A stretch of 64,000 nucleotides of DNA from Candidatus Aminicenantes bacterium UBA2190 (GCA_002335385.1 DCVK01000016.1:22167-86166), one strand, 5' to 3'. Positions 43,723-55,806 are shown, counted from the stretch's first letter. Notes: a model not told the origin generated them from the letters alone. Program-made: numbers and translations.

Positions 43723-44694
43723 ATGAAAGCGCGCGCCTTGGATACCCAATCCGCTGTCCGGCTACTGCCGGTGTTTTGTCTTGTCGCCTCCTTCCTTTCT
43801 CCCTGGTTGCCCGCTCAGGCGGTCCTGAACCATTCGGATGCCCTCACGGCCCTGATCCAGCAGGCCGACCGGACCTATGCCCGGGCCGCGAACACCTCCA
43901 TCCAGCATTTTTTCAACAACATCCCGGTGAACGCGGCCATCATCCTGGGGCTGGCCATGCACGGCCAGAAGCGCATTGCCGATCCAAACCCGCAATATCT
44001 TAAGCACTACGAGGCCCTGCGCCGGGAAGCCCATGAGTTTCTCGAAGGACTGGCCAAGGCTCATCATTTCAGGAACCCCGTCGACGGCCAGCCGATGAAC
44101 CGGCAGTCCCTGGCCGCGATCTTTGACAGCAACGCGTCGGGAGAACAAAACCAATGGGCGGTCCAGAACCGGTTGCCCAACCCGGCGGCCGTCCGCCAGC
44201 CCTTGATCCTGGATCGGGTCACGCCGCAATCGCTGGCCAAGCTCCACCTGAAGGACGATTCCAACTCTATCCGGTTGCTGGACCAGACCGCTCCCCCGGT
44301 GATCCAAGATGACCCCCGCCTCCGGCAAAACCCAGCGCCGCCACCCGGCTGCCCGGCCAGTTACGTGGTCGGCACTTGGTGGCTGCAAAAATCTTTCACC
44401 AAAACGATTCATCGATATGATATAACCCAGACCGGTGACTGCACCTTCGTCATGCGATCCCCAGAAACGGCAGATCATCTCGAATTCCGTTATAGTGGAG
44501 AATGGTCCCGAGGTTTTCAGCATGATAGTGGAATATGGATCCCTTCAGCACCTCGTTTCATCCTGACCCGCATCCGGAGCCAAAGTGGATGGGTCCAAAA
44601 GAATGAGGCAATTCATATCTACCGAAAACCGGGGGGCGATGAGATGCTTATTCTGTTGATTGATTTTAAGCTTTTTCGCAACAAGCCCAGGTGA
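43723..44694 (+). CDS. Secreted protein with C-terminal lipocalin-like domain, unknown function
   Basis: 323 residues from the ATG at 43723 (AAGGAGGGG upstream). A signal peptide (about 1-33, ending PAQA) precedes a helical middle (about 40-150, ADRTYARAANTSIQHFFNNI) and a beta-rich C terminus opening ASYVVGTWWLQKSFTKTIHR and ending in strands (EMLILLIDFKLF). The G-x-W pattern at the head of the last domain is typical of lipocalin-like folds, but this is only a resemblance. The 3' part is less GC-rich. It is followed closely by the 403-residue secreted coiled-coil protein. Confidence 0.65.
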   Translation: MKARALDTQSAVRLLPVFCLVASFLSPWLPAQAVLNHSDALTALIQQADRTYARAANTSIQHFFNNIPVNAAIILGLAMHGQKRIADPNPQYLKHYEALRREAHEFLEGLAKAHHFRNPVDGQPMNRQSLAAIFDSNASGEQNQWAVQNRLPNPAAVRQPLILDRVTPQSLAKLHLKDDSNSIRLLDQTAPPVIQDDPRLRQNPAPPPGCPASYVVGTWWLQKSFTKTIHRYDITQTGDCTFVMRSPETADHLEFRYSGEWSRGFQHDSGIWIPSAPRFILTRIRSQSGWVQKNEAIHIYRKPGGDEMLILLIDFKLFRNKPR

Positions 44695-44750
44695 TGAAGC
44701 GGACGACGTGCCAGCCGATAGTCCATAATCATTTAAAACTGAGGGAGGAA

Positions 44751-45962
44751 ATGCGGATGATGTTTTTTAGCAGAAACCATGTTCTCGCGGGCTTGACCTT
44801 GGTTCTGGCAATCTTACTCCCGGCCGCCCATGCCTGGGCGCAAAAACGGGATGCCCAGGACCGGATCGACGCCATCGAAGTCCGCAGCGACCAGGCCGCC
44901 AAGCAGCGGCGGCAGGTGCGCGAGGAGCTCAACCAGGCCGATCGCCTGGCCGGAATCGCGGCAGACTGGTTCCAGAAGAAGAGCCAGGTCGACACGGAGA
45001 TCCGGCGCCTCGAGGAACAGAAAAGAAGCGGCGGCTTCAACATCTACGACACCCGGCAGCTGGACGACCAGCTGCAGGCCTTGCGCAGAAAGCTCGACGG
45101 CATCATGCGGCTGGATGGCGGACTGGCGATCGACGGCGTCCCGTTCAGCTCGCTTTTTCAACTACAGGAGGAGGTCAAGCGGAAAAACAGCGAGGCGCTG
45201 CAACTGAACGACGAATACATCCGGCTGACGCAGGAGCTGAGGGCCCTGGACCAGGAGCGGGACGCACTGCTCCCGCAAGCGCTGGACCAGGCAAAAACTC
45301 AACTTCGCTCCGACAAATCCACGCTCAGCTACCTGCGGGAGGACCTGGAGATGCTGCAGGAGCTGGTGGGCAACAACGGGCTCTGGATACTGCAGGGCGC
45401 GATAAAATTGGGCGCCATGGCCCCGCACATGTCCCGCGAGAGGGCCATCACCATGCTCACCAACGAATACATTCTCTCGGTCCAGTCCACTCCCGGGAAA
45501 AAGGTCGACCACCGGGAACTTGCCGAAAAGATCAAGAAATACCAGGCGGAATCGGAGGCGATCAAGCGCGAAGTGCGCGAGCGGATCATTCCGGAAAAGA
45601 TCCGCGAGATCGAGGAACTGCAGCGCCGGGTCAGCCTGCTGGAGGGCGGCCCCCGCGAGATCAAGGGCTGTTGGGTCATCGTGGTGGGCAGCGGGAATTA
45701 CCCGGTCGTCGAGATCGCCGGCAACGCCCAGGGGGATTACGAGGCGATCCTGATCCATGTCGGGCAGCTCGACTTTTTCAGGCGCGGCAACCGGCTGTTC
45801 TCGGTCAGCCGGGTCAACGACGACACCTACGACGGCACCGAGCACTCCTTCACCGCCGATGGCCGCCCCGTGAAAGTCGCGCTGCGGCTCGTCATGAGCC
45901 GGGACGGAAAATCCATCAGCTATCGTGCCGACTCCATCCTGACGCTGCGCCGCTGCGATTGA
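44751..45962 (+). CDS. Secreted coiled-coil protein with C-terminal beta domain
   Basis: 403 residues from the ATG at 44751, chosen because GGGAGGAA lies just upstream. A signal peptide (about 1-30, LPAAHAWAQ) is followed by a long coiled coil (about 32-290; ADRLAGIAADWFQKKSQ, IREIEELQRRVSLLEGG) and a final beta domain GCWVIVVGSGNYPVVEIAGN to the C terminus, with the same G-x-W start as the preceding protein. It probably forms a rod in the periplasm. Family unknown. The two genes lie 57 bases apart and are likely co-transcribed. Confidence 0.68.
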   Translation: MRMMFFSRNHVLAGLTLVLAILLPAAHAWAQKRDAQDRIDAIEVRSDQAAKQRRQVREELNQADRLAGIAADWFQKKSQVDTEIRRLEEQKRSGGFNIYDTRQLDDQLQALRRKLDGIMRLDGGLAIDGVPFSSLFQLQEEVKRKNSEALQLNDEYIRLTQELRALDQERDALLPQALDQAKTQLRSDKSTLSYLREDLEMLQELVGNNGLWILQGAIKLGAMAPHMSRERAITMLTNEYILSVQSTPGKKVDHRELAEKIKKYQAESEAIKREVRERIIPEKIREIEELQRRVSLLEGGPREIKGCWVIVVGSGNYPVVEIAGNAQGDYEAILIHVGQLDFFRRGNRLFSVSRVNDDTYDGTEHSFTADGRPVKVALRLVMSRDGKSISYRADSILTLRRCD

Positions 45963-46011
45963 AGCGCCGGCCTTTTCTCAACCCGCAAACCTTGACCCCG
46001 CCAACAGTACT

Positions 46012-46127
46012 TTCGAACAGGAAAAGCATGGCCACGCCAAGCCATGCGACCAGCGTGCCGCTGATCGCCCGGGACGTGATCCTATCCCTGAACAGGAAAT
46101 GGGAGACCGGCGGCGAAAGGGTGAAGG
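46012..46127 (-). pseudogene. Remnant of an EamA transporter C terminus
   Basis: Read on the minus strand, PVSHFLFRDRITSRAISGTL followed by VAWLGVAMLFLF corresponds residue by residue to the C terminus of the intact EamA transporter at 46707 (PVSHFLFRERITSRAIIGTL, VALFGVVMLFLS). The DNA from about 46023 to 46110 is also closely similar to 46717-46805. No upstream part of the gene remains, since the 153-residue secreted-protein gene begins its 3' end at 46128. This is a decayed duplicate tail. Confidence 0.8.
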
Positions 46128-46589
46128 TCAGTCTTGGGCGGCCTGCCAGGTGCCGCTGCCGCGGCAGGGATCGGTGCTGCCGATCTCTTCCCAGGTGCCC
46201 TTGATCTGCCATTTGCCGAGCCGCTGGCATATGGTGCCCTTGAAATTGACCGTGTTGCCGCCGGGAGTGACGATGCTGCCCTCGAGCAGGCAGCAGCGAC
46301 GCAGCCCCCGGCGCAGGGAGCCGGTCCAGTGGTTCAACGTCCCGGAGGAATCGACGATCGTTCCCCTTATGGACGCCGAGCACGGCTTCATCTGATGAAT
46401 GACCATGGTGAACTTTTCCTTTACCGGGGCCGGGCAGTTCGGCTTGGCATAATTAACCTGGAACCCCTTGTACTCGCCGGCAATGCAGCATAGTTCCAGG
46501 GATTGCGCCGGCAGGGAAATCGCTGACAACCAGCCAATGACGATCAATGCAAGAGCGACCGGGAATGCGCCATGATTTTTTTTGCTCAC
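46128..46589 (-). CDS. Small secreted cysteine-rich protein
   Basis: 153 residues from GTG 46589 (AGGAGGAAATT upstream). The signal peptide (about 1-30, ALALIVIGWLSAISLPAQS) is followed by a beta-rich domain with seven cysteines (LELCCIAGEYKGF, KPNCPAP, MKPCSASI, RRCCLLEG, GTICQRLG, STDPCRGSG; one pair adjacent twice). The pattern CCIAGEYKGF...GTICQRLGKWQIKGTW suggests a small barrel held by disulfides. Family unknown. The gene sits exactly between the intact EamA gene and the remnant of a second EamA copy, so it may have arrived by, or between, a duplication. Confidence 0.65.
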   Translation of the reverse strand: MSKKNHGAFPVALALIVIGWLSAISLPAQSLELCCIAGEYKGFQVNYAKPNCPAPVKEKFTMVIHQMKPCSASIRGTIVDSSGTLNHWTGSLRRGLRRCCLLEGSIVTPGGNTVNFKGTICQRLGKWQIKGTWEEIGSTDPCRGSGTWQAAQD

Positions 46590-46706
46590 AATTTCCTCCT
46601 GATTTTCTATCCTTAAATAGAAAATACCCGGGAAAATCTCGTGAACAGTTTTCTTTCCTGCCCCGATTCGCATCCGGCGGCAGCCTTTTCCGGCGCCAGG
46701 GAAACG

Positions 46707-47615
46707 TCAGCTCAGGAAGAGCATGACCACCCCGAACAGCGCGACCAGGGTGCCAATAATCGCCCGCGAGGTGATCCTTTCCCTGAACAGGAAATGGGAG
46801 ACCGGCAGCAGCATCACCGGGGTGAGCGACATCAGCGTCGAGGCGACGCCGATATGGGCGTGGGCAATGGCCACCAGCGAGAGGGTAACGCCCAGGACCG
46901 GGCCGGTCAGCGAGCCGGCGGTGATCTGCAGCAGCGCCCTGCCGTCCTTCATCGCGGCCAGGTGGCCGCGCAGCTTCCCCTGGAAGAGGTTGAGGAGCGC
47001 CAGCAGCAGTCCGGCGACGCCGACGCGGACCAGGGTGGCGGAGATGGCCGAATAATCGCCGGCCAGCCCCAGCCGCGAAAACAGCAATCCCAGCGCCTGC
47101 CCAGCCGCGCCGCCTACTGCCAGCCATATGCCCAGGAATTTTTCCCGCGGCAACGCAGAGCCGGGATCACCCTCCGGCGCCGACCGTTCCGCCACCACCC
47201 AGGCGACGCCGCCGAGGGTCACCACGATGCTGGCGATCTCCAGGATTCGCAGCGTCTCGCCCAGGAACGCCCAGGCCAGGAAGGCGCCGAAGACCGGTAC
47301 CAGCAGCGCCAGCAGCATGGCCCGGCGCGGGCCGATGAGCAGGAAGGACTCGAACAGCATGGCGTCGCCGATGACGAAGCCGATCACGCCGGAGAGCCCC
47401 AGGTAAAACAATCTCTTGAGCTCGATATCCACGGGCAACGGCGTGCCGAACAGCGCCCCGTGCAGCAGCAGCAGGGCCGGGAAGGCGATCCACAGGCGAA
47501 CGGAGTTGACGGCGGACGAGCCCACCCGCTTCCCGGCCAGGGTAAAGATCACCGAGTTGAACGACCAGCAGGCCGCCGTGAGCAACGCCGCGATCTCGCC
47601 AATTATTTGGGACAT
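46707..47615 (-). CDS. EamA/DMT-family transporter
   Basis: 302 residues with ten membrane helices in two EamA repeats. The first opens EIAALLTAACWSFNSVIFTL; the second starts near residue 155 (LGIWLAVGGAAGQALGLLFS) and ends ITSRAIIGTLVALFGVVMLF. Known: the drug/metabolite transporter superfamily exports amino acids and other small metabolites; the substrate cannot be predicted. A TATAAT (minus strand, about 47651-47656) and GAGGGG precede the start. A degenerate copy of its last 35 codons lies at 46012-46127. Confidence 0.88.
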   Translation of the reverse strand: MSQIIGEIAALLTAACWSFNSVIFTLAGKRVGSSAVNSVRLWIAFPALLLLHGALFGTPLPVDIELKRLFYLGLSGVIGFVIGDAMLFESFLLIGPRRAMLLALLVPVFGAFLAWAFLGETLRILEIASIVVTLGGVAWVVAERSAPEGDPGSALPREKFLGIWLAVGGAAGQALGLLFSRLGLAGDYSAISATLVRVGVAGLLLALLNLFQGKLRGHLAAMKDGRALLQITAGSLTGPVLGVTLSLVAIAHAHIGVASTLMSLTPVMLLPVSHFLFRERITSRAIIGTLVALFGVVMLFLS

Positions 47616-47816
47616 ATGAATTCCCCTCGGGGATCATTCAGGAAGCCGCATTATATCAGGAATCACGGTCATACATAAGAAGGCGGATCGCCCTGGGCAC
47701 TCCCTCCCGGATCATGCGCCGAGTCCTCTGGGCAAAAAACGTCACGCGGCAGAGAGGAAATATCGCCGCAGGGAAAAAGTTTTTAAAGGGCCTGGTTGCG
47801 GCTGTATGCGCCCGGC

Positions 47817-49967
47817 TTACTGCAGGGCGAAGGGAGCATCGCTGGCATCGACGATCTCGGTACCGATCTCGCGGACGCGAATAAGATAGCCGGTCCCGGC
47901 CGGGGCGATGCCGCCCTGGGTTGAACCGGCCGTCCAGTCGAGGACACCGAGAAGCGGGTCCACTTTATCGGCGATGACCCCCACTTGCGCCCCCCCCCGC
48001 CACAGGGTGATCCGCAGCAGGCCCAATCCGCCGGCGCGCCAGGAAATGGGCGCAGTACTGCCGATGCCCGGGTTCTCGCCGCCATTGGGAGACAGCACCC
48101 GCAACTTGACCAGGGAAAAAGGGGCATCGCAGGCATCGTTCGTGATGCCGGGCGCCTTGATCTTGATCCTGTAGCCGTCATCCACGAGCGCCGAACCGCC
48201 GATATAATCGCCGACCCGCCACGTGTAGGCCCCGGAAAGGGGATCGAGGTTTTCGGCGATGGTGCCGATCAGGACCCCGTCCCGCCACAGGAACATCTGC
48301 AAGGGCTTCGAAATCCCGGTCGTTTCCCAGGAAATCCGACGGAATGTTTTCTTGTTCAGCCTTTCGCCGCCATTGGGGCTGACGACGGCGATGGCGGGTT
48401 CGCTTTTGACCAATTCGATGCCGCTCCCGGTGCCGAGGTTCCGCGAATACTGCCGATCGACGGCATTGTTCCAGTGTTCGTGGACCCCCAGGTTCTGCAG
48501 GGGGGTGCCGTCTCCCTCCGGATCGTACACCGATCCCGAGGGTGGGCTGCCGGCCTGGGCCGCCTCATGCAGGTAATTGCAGGTGTTGGCGGTCATGGCC
48601 GCGACCTGCATGGCGGGCTCGTTGCGCAGGAAATCCAGGCCGACGGAGTCGATGGCCACCGGATCCAGGGACACCAGCAGGCTGGAGAAGTAGCCGTTGT
48701 CAAGGGACTGCCAGCGGCTGATGGTCTTGGAGCCCTGGTGAACGGCCGTGTACAAGCCGTCCATTACGTAAAGAACGGTCTTGCCGCCCAGCTGCCCGTG
48801 CCCGGTCAAGACCGGGTGGCAATGGGGATCGCCGAGCTCATTGACGGGATTCCTGACGGTGCCGAAGCCGTGCAGCAGGCTGGGGGAAAAAGCCGTGCCG
48901 TTAAAGACCGATCCAAAATTGTTTTTGCCGGCCAGGGTGACGCCGAAGAGCTCGTGGGCACGGAGCAGCGACAGGTTGATGATGTAGCCGGCCTCGGTGA
49001 AGCAGGTAGGCGGGTAGTGATCCGGTATGTCGGCGGCGGCAGAATCGGGCTTGACGAACTGGATGGCATGGGCGTAATCGGGGCTGGCCGCCGATCGGCC
49101 GTTCTTGCTCAAATCGGGCCTGACCACAAAGTTCACCGCCTGGAAATGGGGGTCGGGATTGCCGCGGATCTTGTCGTAGATCGGATCCCCGATGTAGCGC
49201 GAGGCATCGGCGATGGTGATGTCGGCGCCGGCCACGCCGGCCGTCCCGATCAGCTGGCTGACCAGGGCATAGACCAGATGCGGGCTTTGAAATCCGCCGT
49301 TGTCCCAAGTGCCGCTGAAATCCTGGTTGCCGTTGATCTTGATGACGATCTTTTCCCCGGCCTGGTAGCCGCGGTCACCGCGGCCCCTGGACACGTTGGA
49401 GAAACGGAACAGGGCTTGCCAGGCAACGGAGTTCGTGGACGCGCCGCTGATCAGCTGCAGCGAGCGCGAGAGCATGCTGCTGACGGCGAACTGGCTGGTG
49501 TTGCCGTCGCTCCACCAGAAACCGCTGGCCCCGTCCCACGGCGTGGCATTGGTGTCGCGTACCCAGACGACGCGGCCCGGGAAAATTCCCTTGGCCGTGC
49601 CGACCGGCTGATTGGGGGCATCGCCGGGCACAAAGCCCTGAACGGCGATCTCCGCTTGCGCCTCGGGCGCCAGATAAGGCGCCGCCACCGCCATCAAGGC
49701 GATGCCCGACAGGGCGATGATCGGCAGGCGCAAGCGGACGGCATGCCGGTTCAGCCGCTGCAGTAAAACGGCCGGGACGAGCATGGCCAGGAGGTAAGTG
49801 AGAAACCCGCCTCCCAGTCCGGCGGCCACCCGCTGGCAGGGGTAAGCCGCCCGCGAGGGTTTGGGGACGACCCGGATGAGGAACCAGATGAGGGCCAGCA
49901 GGCCCACCAGCGGGAAAAGAGGCACCGCTGCCTTGCGCGCCATTATTTGCATGGTTTTCTTGTTCAT
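47817..49967 (-). CDS. Membrane-anchored DUF362 protein with Kre9/KNH-like repeats
   Basis: 716 residues from the ATG at 49967. Three N-terminal membrane helices (about 12-95) are followed by a DUF362 region (about 110-430) with EKIVIKINGNQDFSGTWDNG, GADITIADASRYIGDPIYDK and SLLVSLDPVAIDSVGLDFL. Two C-terminal beta-sandwich repeats start SPNGGERLNKKTFRRISWET and SPNGGENPGIGSTAPISWRA and resemble the Kre9/KNH family. Known: DUF362 is found with iron-sulfur proteins and its activity is unknown; the KNH domain is carbohydrate- or wall-associated. The combination with membrane anchors suggests an extracytoplasmic role. Confidence 0.78.
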   Translation of the reverse strand: MNKKTMQIMARKAAVPLFPLVGLLALIWFLIRVVPKPSRAAYPCQRVAAGLGGGFLTYLLAMLVPAVLLQRLNRHAVRLRLPIIALSGIALMAVAAPYLAPEAQAEIAVQGFVPGDAPNQPVGTAKGIFPGRVVWVRDTNATPWDGASGFWWSDGNTSQFAVSSMLSRSLQLISGASTNSVAWQALFRFSNVSRGRGDRGYQAGEKIVIKINGNQDFSGTWDNGGFQSPHLVYALVSQLIGTAGVAGADITIADASRYIGDPIYDKIRGNPDPHFQAVNFVVRPDLSKNGRSAASPDYAHAIQFVKPDSAAADIPDHYPPTCFTEAGYIINLSLLRAHELFGVTLAGKNNFGSVFNGTAFSPSLLHGFGTVRNPVNELGDPHCHPVLTGHGQLGGKTVLYVMDGLYTAVHQGSKTISRWQSLDNGYFSSLLVSLDPVAIDSVGLDFLRNEPAMQVAAMTANTCNYLHEAAQAGSPPSGSVYDPEGDGTPLQNLGVHEHWNNAVDRQYSRNLGTGSGIELVKSEPAIAVVSPNGGERLNKKTFRRISWETTGISKPLQMFLWRDGVLIGTIAENLDPLSGAYTWRVGDYIGGSALVDDGYRIKIKAPGITNDACDAPFSLVKLRVLSPNGGENPGIGSTAPISWRAGGLGLLRITLWRGGAQVGVIADKVDPLLGVLDWTAGSTQGGIAPAGTGYLIRVREIGTEIVDASDAPFALQ

Positions 49968-50103
49968 ACTATTCCCCCTGCCTGATTTATAACCTTGGCA
50001 GTTATATATATAGCACAATTCCAGGTATTTGCAACATATCTCTGCAATGGCTGCGAAAAGTAATTAAATGGCCGCTCGGGCGGCCAGGGCCAGGCCTTGC
50101 GCT

Positions 50104-50646
50104 TCAAACTCCAGGCGGAAGCTTGGCGCGCATCAGCTCCCGGTGGCTGAATTTCCTGCCGTCGGCGATGAAGGTCCCGTCGCCGACGGCATGGAACATC
50201 CGCCGCTCCCGGCGCTTCGGGTCGATCCAGGCGCGCACGGCGTCCAGGACGAAGATGTCGTGCTTCCTGATATGGTCGACGACGCGGCACTCGATGTTGG
50301 CCAGGCACTCGGCGACCAGCGGCGCCTTGACCGCCTTGGCCCGGAGCGGGGTCAGCCTGAACTTTTTGAACTTGTCGGTATCGGTGCCGCTGCAGGCGCC
50401 TATGGCCACGACCTTGCGCGCCAGGTCGACTCCGGGCACGGCGATTACGCACTCGCGCTCACGGACCAGCGCCTTGTAGGAGTGGTTCCACGACCCGGTA
50501 ACGAAGGCGATGCGCGGCGTGAAGTCCACGACCATGTGCCAGGAGAGGGTCATGACGTTTTTCTTCTTCGCCGTTGCCGTGGTCAGCAGGACCACCGGTC
50601 CCGGCTCCAGCAACATGAACGCCTTGGCCAGGGGCAGTTCTTCCAT
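50104..50646 (-). CDS. Flavin reductase family protein
   Basis: 180 residues of the split-barrel FMN-binding flavin reductase fold: EPGPVVLLTTATAKKKNVMT, WHMVVDFTPRIAFVTGSWNH, and ECVIAVPGVDLARKVVAIGA. Known: these cytosolic proteins bind FMN and reduce flavins or other electron acceptors using NAD(P)H; relatives in anaerobes also act on oxygen or metals. The start lies 24 bases after the tricorn stop on the same strand, so the two are probably co-transcribed. A functional connection with the protease is not evident. Confidence 0.88.
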   Translation of the reverse strand: MEELPLAKAFMLLEPGPVVLLTTATAKKKNVMTLSWHMVVDFTPRIAFVTGSWNHSYKALVRERECVIAVPGVDLARKVVAIGACSGTDTDKFKKFRLTPLRAKAVKAPLVAECLANIECRVVDHIRKHDIFVLDAVRAWIDPKRRERRMFHAVGDGTFIADGRKFSHRELMRAKLPPGV

Positions 50647-50670
50647 CGCCGTGCCGCCCGCGAACCGCCG

Positions 50671-53919
<3,249 letters not shown>

Positions 53920-54073
53920 GGTCCACCTCCATGACTTATTTTCCCGCACCCAAGGCGGAGCTGACAGATTCATTCGCTTATTACTCGCTTTCGGCGGAAA
54001 AAGTTTAGCATGCGGCCGGCTCGCCGGAAGAAAAACGGGGCGTGGCCTTTCCCGGGGAGCTGGCCACCGCGCT

Positions 54074-54424
54074 TCAGCGCCGGTTGCCGATGCAGGAACA
54101 GAATCCATGGAAGATGGCGCAGATCCCCCCCAGGATCGAAAAGAGCCCCCAAAAAAGAGGGCGTCCCAAGATATGGGCCGGAGTGGGCTGGGAAACCGGC
54201 AGCAGGTAGATACCCCAGGTCACCAGGTAGCAGCCGGCGATGACCGCGCCGTGGCCGAAAAGCAGCAGGGCCGTCCGCCCGCCCCTGATCCCCAGGTAGA
54301 CCAGCGAAGCGCCCATGAATACCGCCATAAGCCCCAGGCCGGCCCCTCCCATGAAAAAAAGAACGATCCCGGCCAGGAATGCGATCGCGCCTATTCCCAG
54401 GTCAATCCAACTGTTGACTTTCAC
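54074..54424 (-). CDS. Small integral membrane protein
   Basis: 116 residues from GTG 54424 (a GTG six bases upstream at 54430 lies only two bases from GGAGG). Four hydrophobic segments: IDLGIGAIAFLAGIVLFFMG, AGLGLMAVFMGASLVYLGIR, LLLFGHGAVIAGCYLVTWGI and FWGLFSILGGICAIFHGFCS. No motif, no family recognised; a DUF308-like or similar four-helix membrane protein is possible. It follows the cyclase gene by 25 bases on the same strand and could be co-expressed. Confidence 0.65.
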   Translation of the reverse strand: MKVNSWIDLGIGAIAFLAGIVLFFMGGAGLGLMAVFMGASLVYLGIRGGRTALLLFGHGAVIAGCYLVTWGIYLLPVSQPTPAHILGRPLFWGLFSILGGICAIFHGFCSCIGNRR

Positions 54425-54449
54425 GTTCACGTCCTCCCCGCCATCCGCA

Positions 54450-55514
54450 CTATTTTTCCCCGCCCCGCGGCGAACCGATGCCCGATGCCGTTCCCCATTC
54501 CACGGCCGAAACCGCCAGCGGCCGCTGCTTTCCCCTGAGGACGATCTCCGGCAGCGGCCGCACGACGATCTCCGGGCCGGGATTCATCTGTTCCAGCGCC
54601 TCGAGCGAAACGATCAGGGAGCGGTTCAATTCACGGCAGGCATCCACCATGCGGGCGGTTGTGTTCAGCACGTCGCCGACAAAGGCGATCTCCTTGCGGA
54701 TGAAGCCCATTTCCCCGGTCACCACCATACCGCCGTGCACGGCCGCCCGAAAACGGGGCAGCTCGCCATAACGTTTCAGGTAGGTTGCGCTTTTACGGGC
54801 CACGATCTCTCGGGTCATGAAGAAACAGCGCAGCGGCGCCGCATAAGGCGCCCCGTGCTTCATCTTCCAACTGATGATCGCCTCGTCGCCCACGTATTTG
54901 TAGATCTCCCCCCGGGTGGCGATGACCGGTTCGGCGAGATCGTGATAAAAATCGTTCAGCAGCGAGAGATATTTTTTATGGCCCAGTTTCTCGGCCAGCG
55001 CCGTGGAATCGGCCAGGTCCAGGAACATGAAGAGCCGCTTCTGCTCGAAAGGATGGTTGTAGCGGCCGGCAAGAATTTTGAAGAGGAAATTCTTTCCCAG
55101 CAGGGTATCGAACATCTCCACGACATGGAACAGAAAACTCAGGGCGAAACCGAAGGCCATTCCGACCAGGATGATCTCATGGACCTGAGGGTGGCTCAGG
55201 ATGCGCAGCACTGCCGTGGCGCGGAAACCGTTCAGGATCAGCAGGGCCATGAAGATGGCACCGGCGATGCTCAGGATGTGGGCCAGGGTGTTGACGAGGA
55301 GCATCAGGAACATGTTTTTCCTGCGCAGGCGCTTCTTTATGAAATCGGAAAAAAGCGAGATGTAGGCATAGACCTGCAGGCCGGTCAACAAGCCGAACAG
55401 GCAATTGACCCGGCTGGCCCCAAGAAACAGGCAGGAGAAGAAAGCGGAGACGGCCGCGGAAACGAGCAGTCCCAGCGCAAAATTGACGGCGATCTCCCTG
55501 CGCACCGAATTCAT
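54450..55514 (-). CDS. Membrane class III adenylate/guanylate cyclase
   Basis: 354 residues. Four or five membrane helices (about 8-135) are followed by a cyclase domain: LFMFLDLADSTALAEKLGHK (first metal Asp, then the F-x-D-L-x-x-S/T opening), GEIYKYVGDEAIISW (second metal Asp), AAVHGGMVVTGEMG, and EIAFVGDVLNTTARM with the transition-state Asn. Known: class III cyclases make cAMP or cGMP in the cytosol; the membrane part could sense a signal. No ribosome site precedes the ATG; a short frame ends seven bases upstream (55522-55707), which suggests translational coupling. Confidence 0.88.
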   Translation of the reverse strand: MNSVRREIAVNFALGLLVSAAVSAFFSCLFLGASRVNCLFGLLTGLQVYAYISLFSDFIKKRLRRKNMFLMLLVNTLAHILSIAGAIFMALLILNGFRATAVLRILSHPQVHEIILVGMAFGFALSFLFHVVEMFDTLLGKNFLFKILAGRYNHPFEQKRLFMFLDLADSTALAEKLGHKKYLSLLNDFYHDLAEPVIATRGEIYKYVGDEAIISWKMKHGAPYAAPLRCFFMTREIVARKSATYLKRYGELPRFRAAVHGGMVVTGEMGFIRKEIAFVGDVLNTTARMVDACRELNRSLIVSLEALEQMNPGPEIVVRPLPEIVLRGKQRPLAVSAVEWGTASGIGSPRGGEK

Positions 55515-55521
55515 GTTCGTT

Positions 55522-55707
55522 TCAGGCGGCGCAACTTTTCCCCATGAGCGGGCGGTCAGGGACTCTCCTCGAAATCAGCGACCACGCCCCCGAGTTTTTC
55601 AGCGGCACGGCCAAACTGGACGCGCCGGCCAAGAAGAAGGCCAGAGGCAGTTCCGGCCCGGGGAAATGCGCAGCGAACAGGCCGGCAAACTGTTCCTTCA
55701 GACCCAT
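55522..55707 (-). pseudogene. Short DUF169-like N-terminal fragment upstream of the cyclase gene
   Basis: 61 codons opening MGLKEQFAGLFAAHFPGPEL then PLAFFLAG, which resembles the N terminus of DUF169-type proteins and also the fragment at 61500-61605. After PLAFFLAGA the similarity switches to another frame (reading RAAEKLGGVVADFEESP), so it is probably a frameshifted and truncated gene. It has a good promoter (55714-55742) and ends seven bases before the cyclase start, so it may now serve as a leader frame. Confidence 0.5.
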
Positions 55708-55713
55708 GAGGCG

Positions 55714-55742
55714 ATTGTACGAAATCGGCGGCCAAAAGGCAA
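55714..55742 (-). promoter_or_regulatory. Leaderless-type promoter upstream of the cyclase unit
   Basis: Minus strand TTGCCT (55742-55737), 17 bases, TACAAT (55719-55714), six bases, ATG at 55707. Confidence 0.55.
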
Positions 55743-55756
55743 CCGCGGCGGGCGGC

Positions 55757-55785
55757 TTGATTTTTCATTTTCTCTCGTTTATGAT
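55757..55785 (+). promoter_or_regulatory. Promoter of the small barrel-like protein gene
   Basis: TTGATT (55757-55762), 17 bases, TATGAT (55780-55785); leader about 15 bases with GGGGGG before the ATG at 55807. Divergent from the cyclase promoter, only 14 bases apart. Confidence 0.65.
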
Positions 55786-55806
55786 AGCCGCGGCTCAGGG
55801 GGGCGC

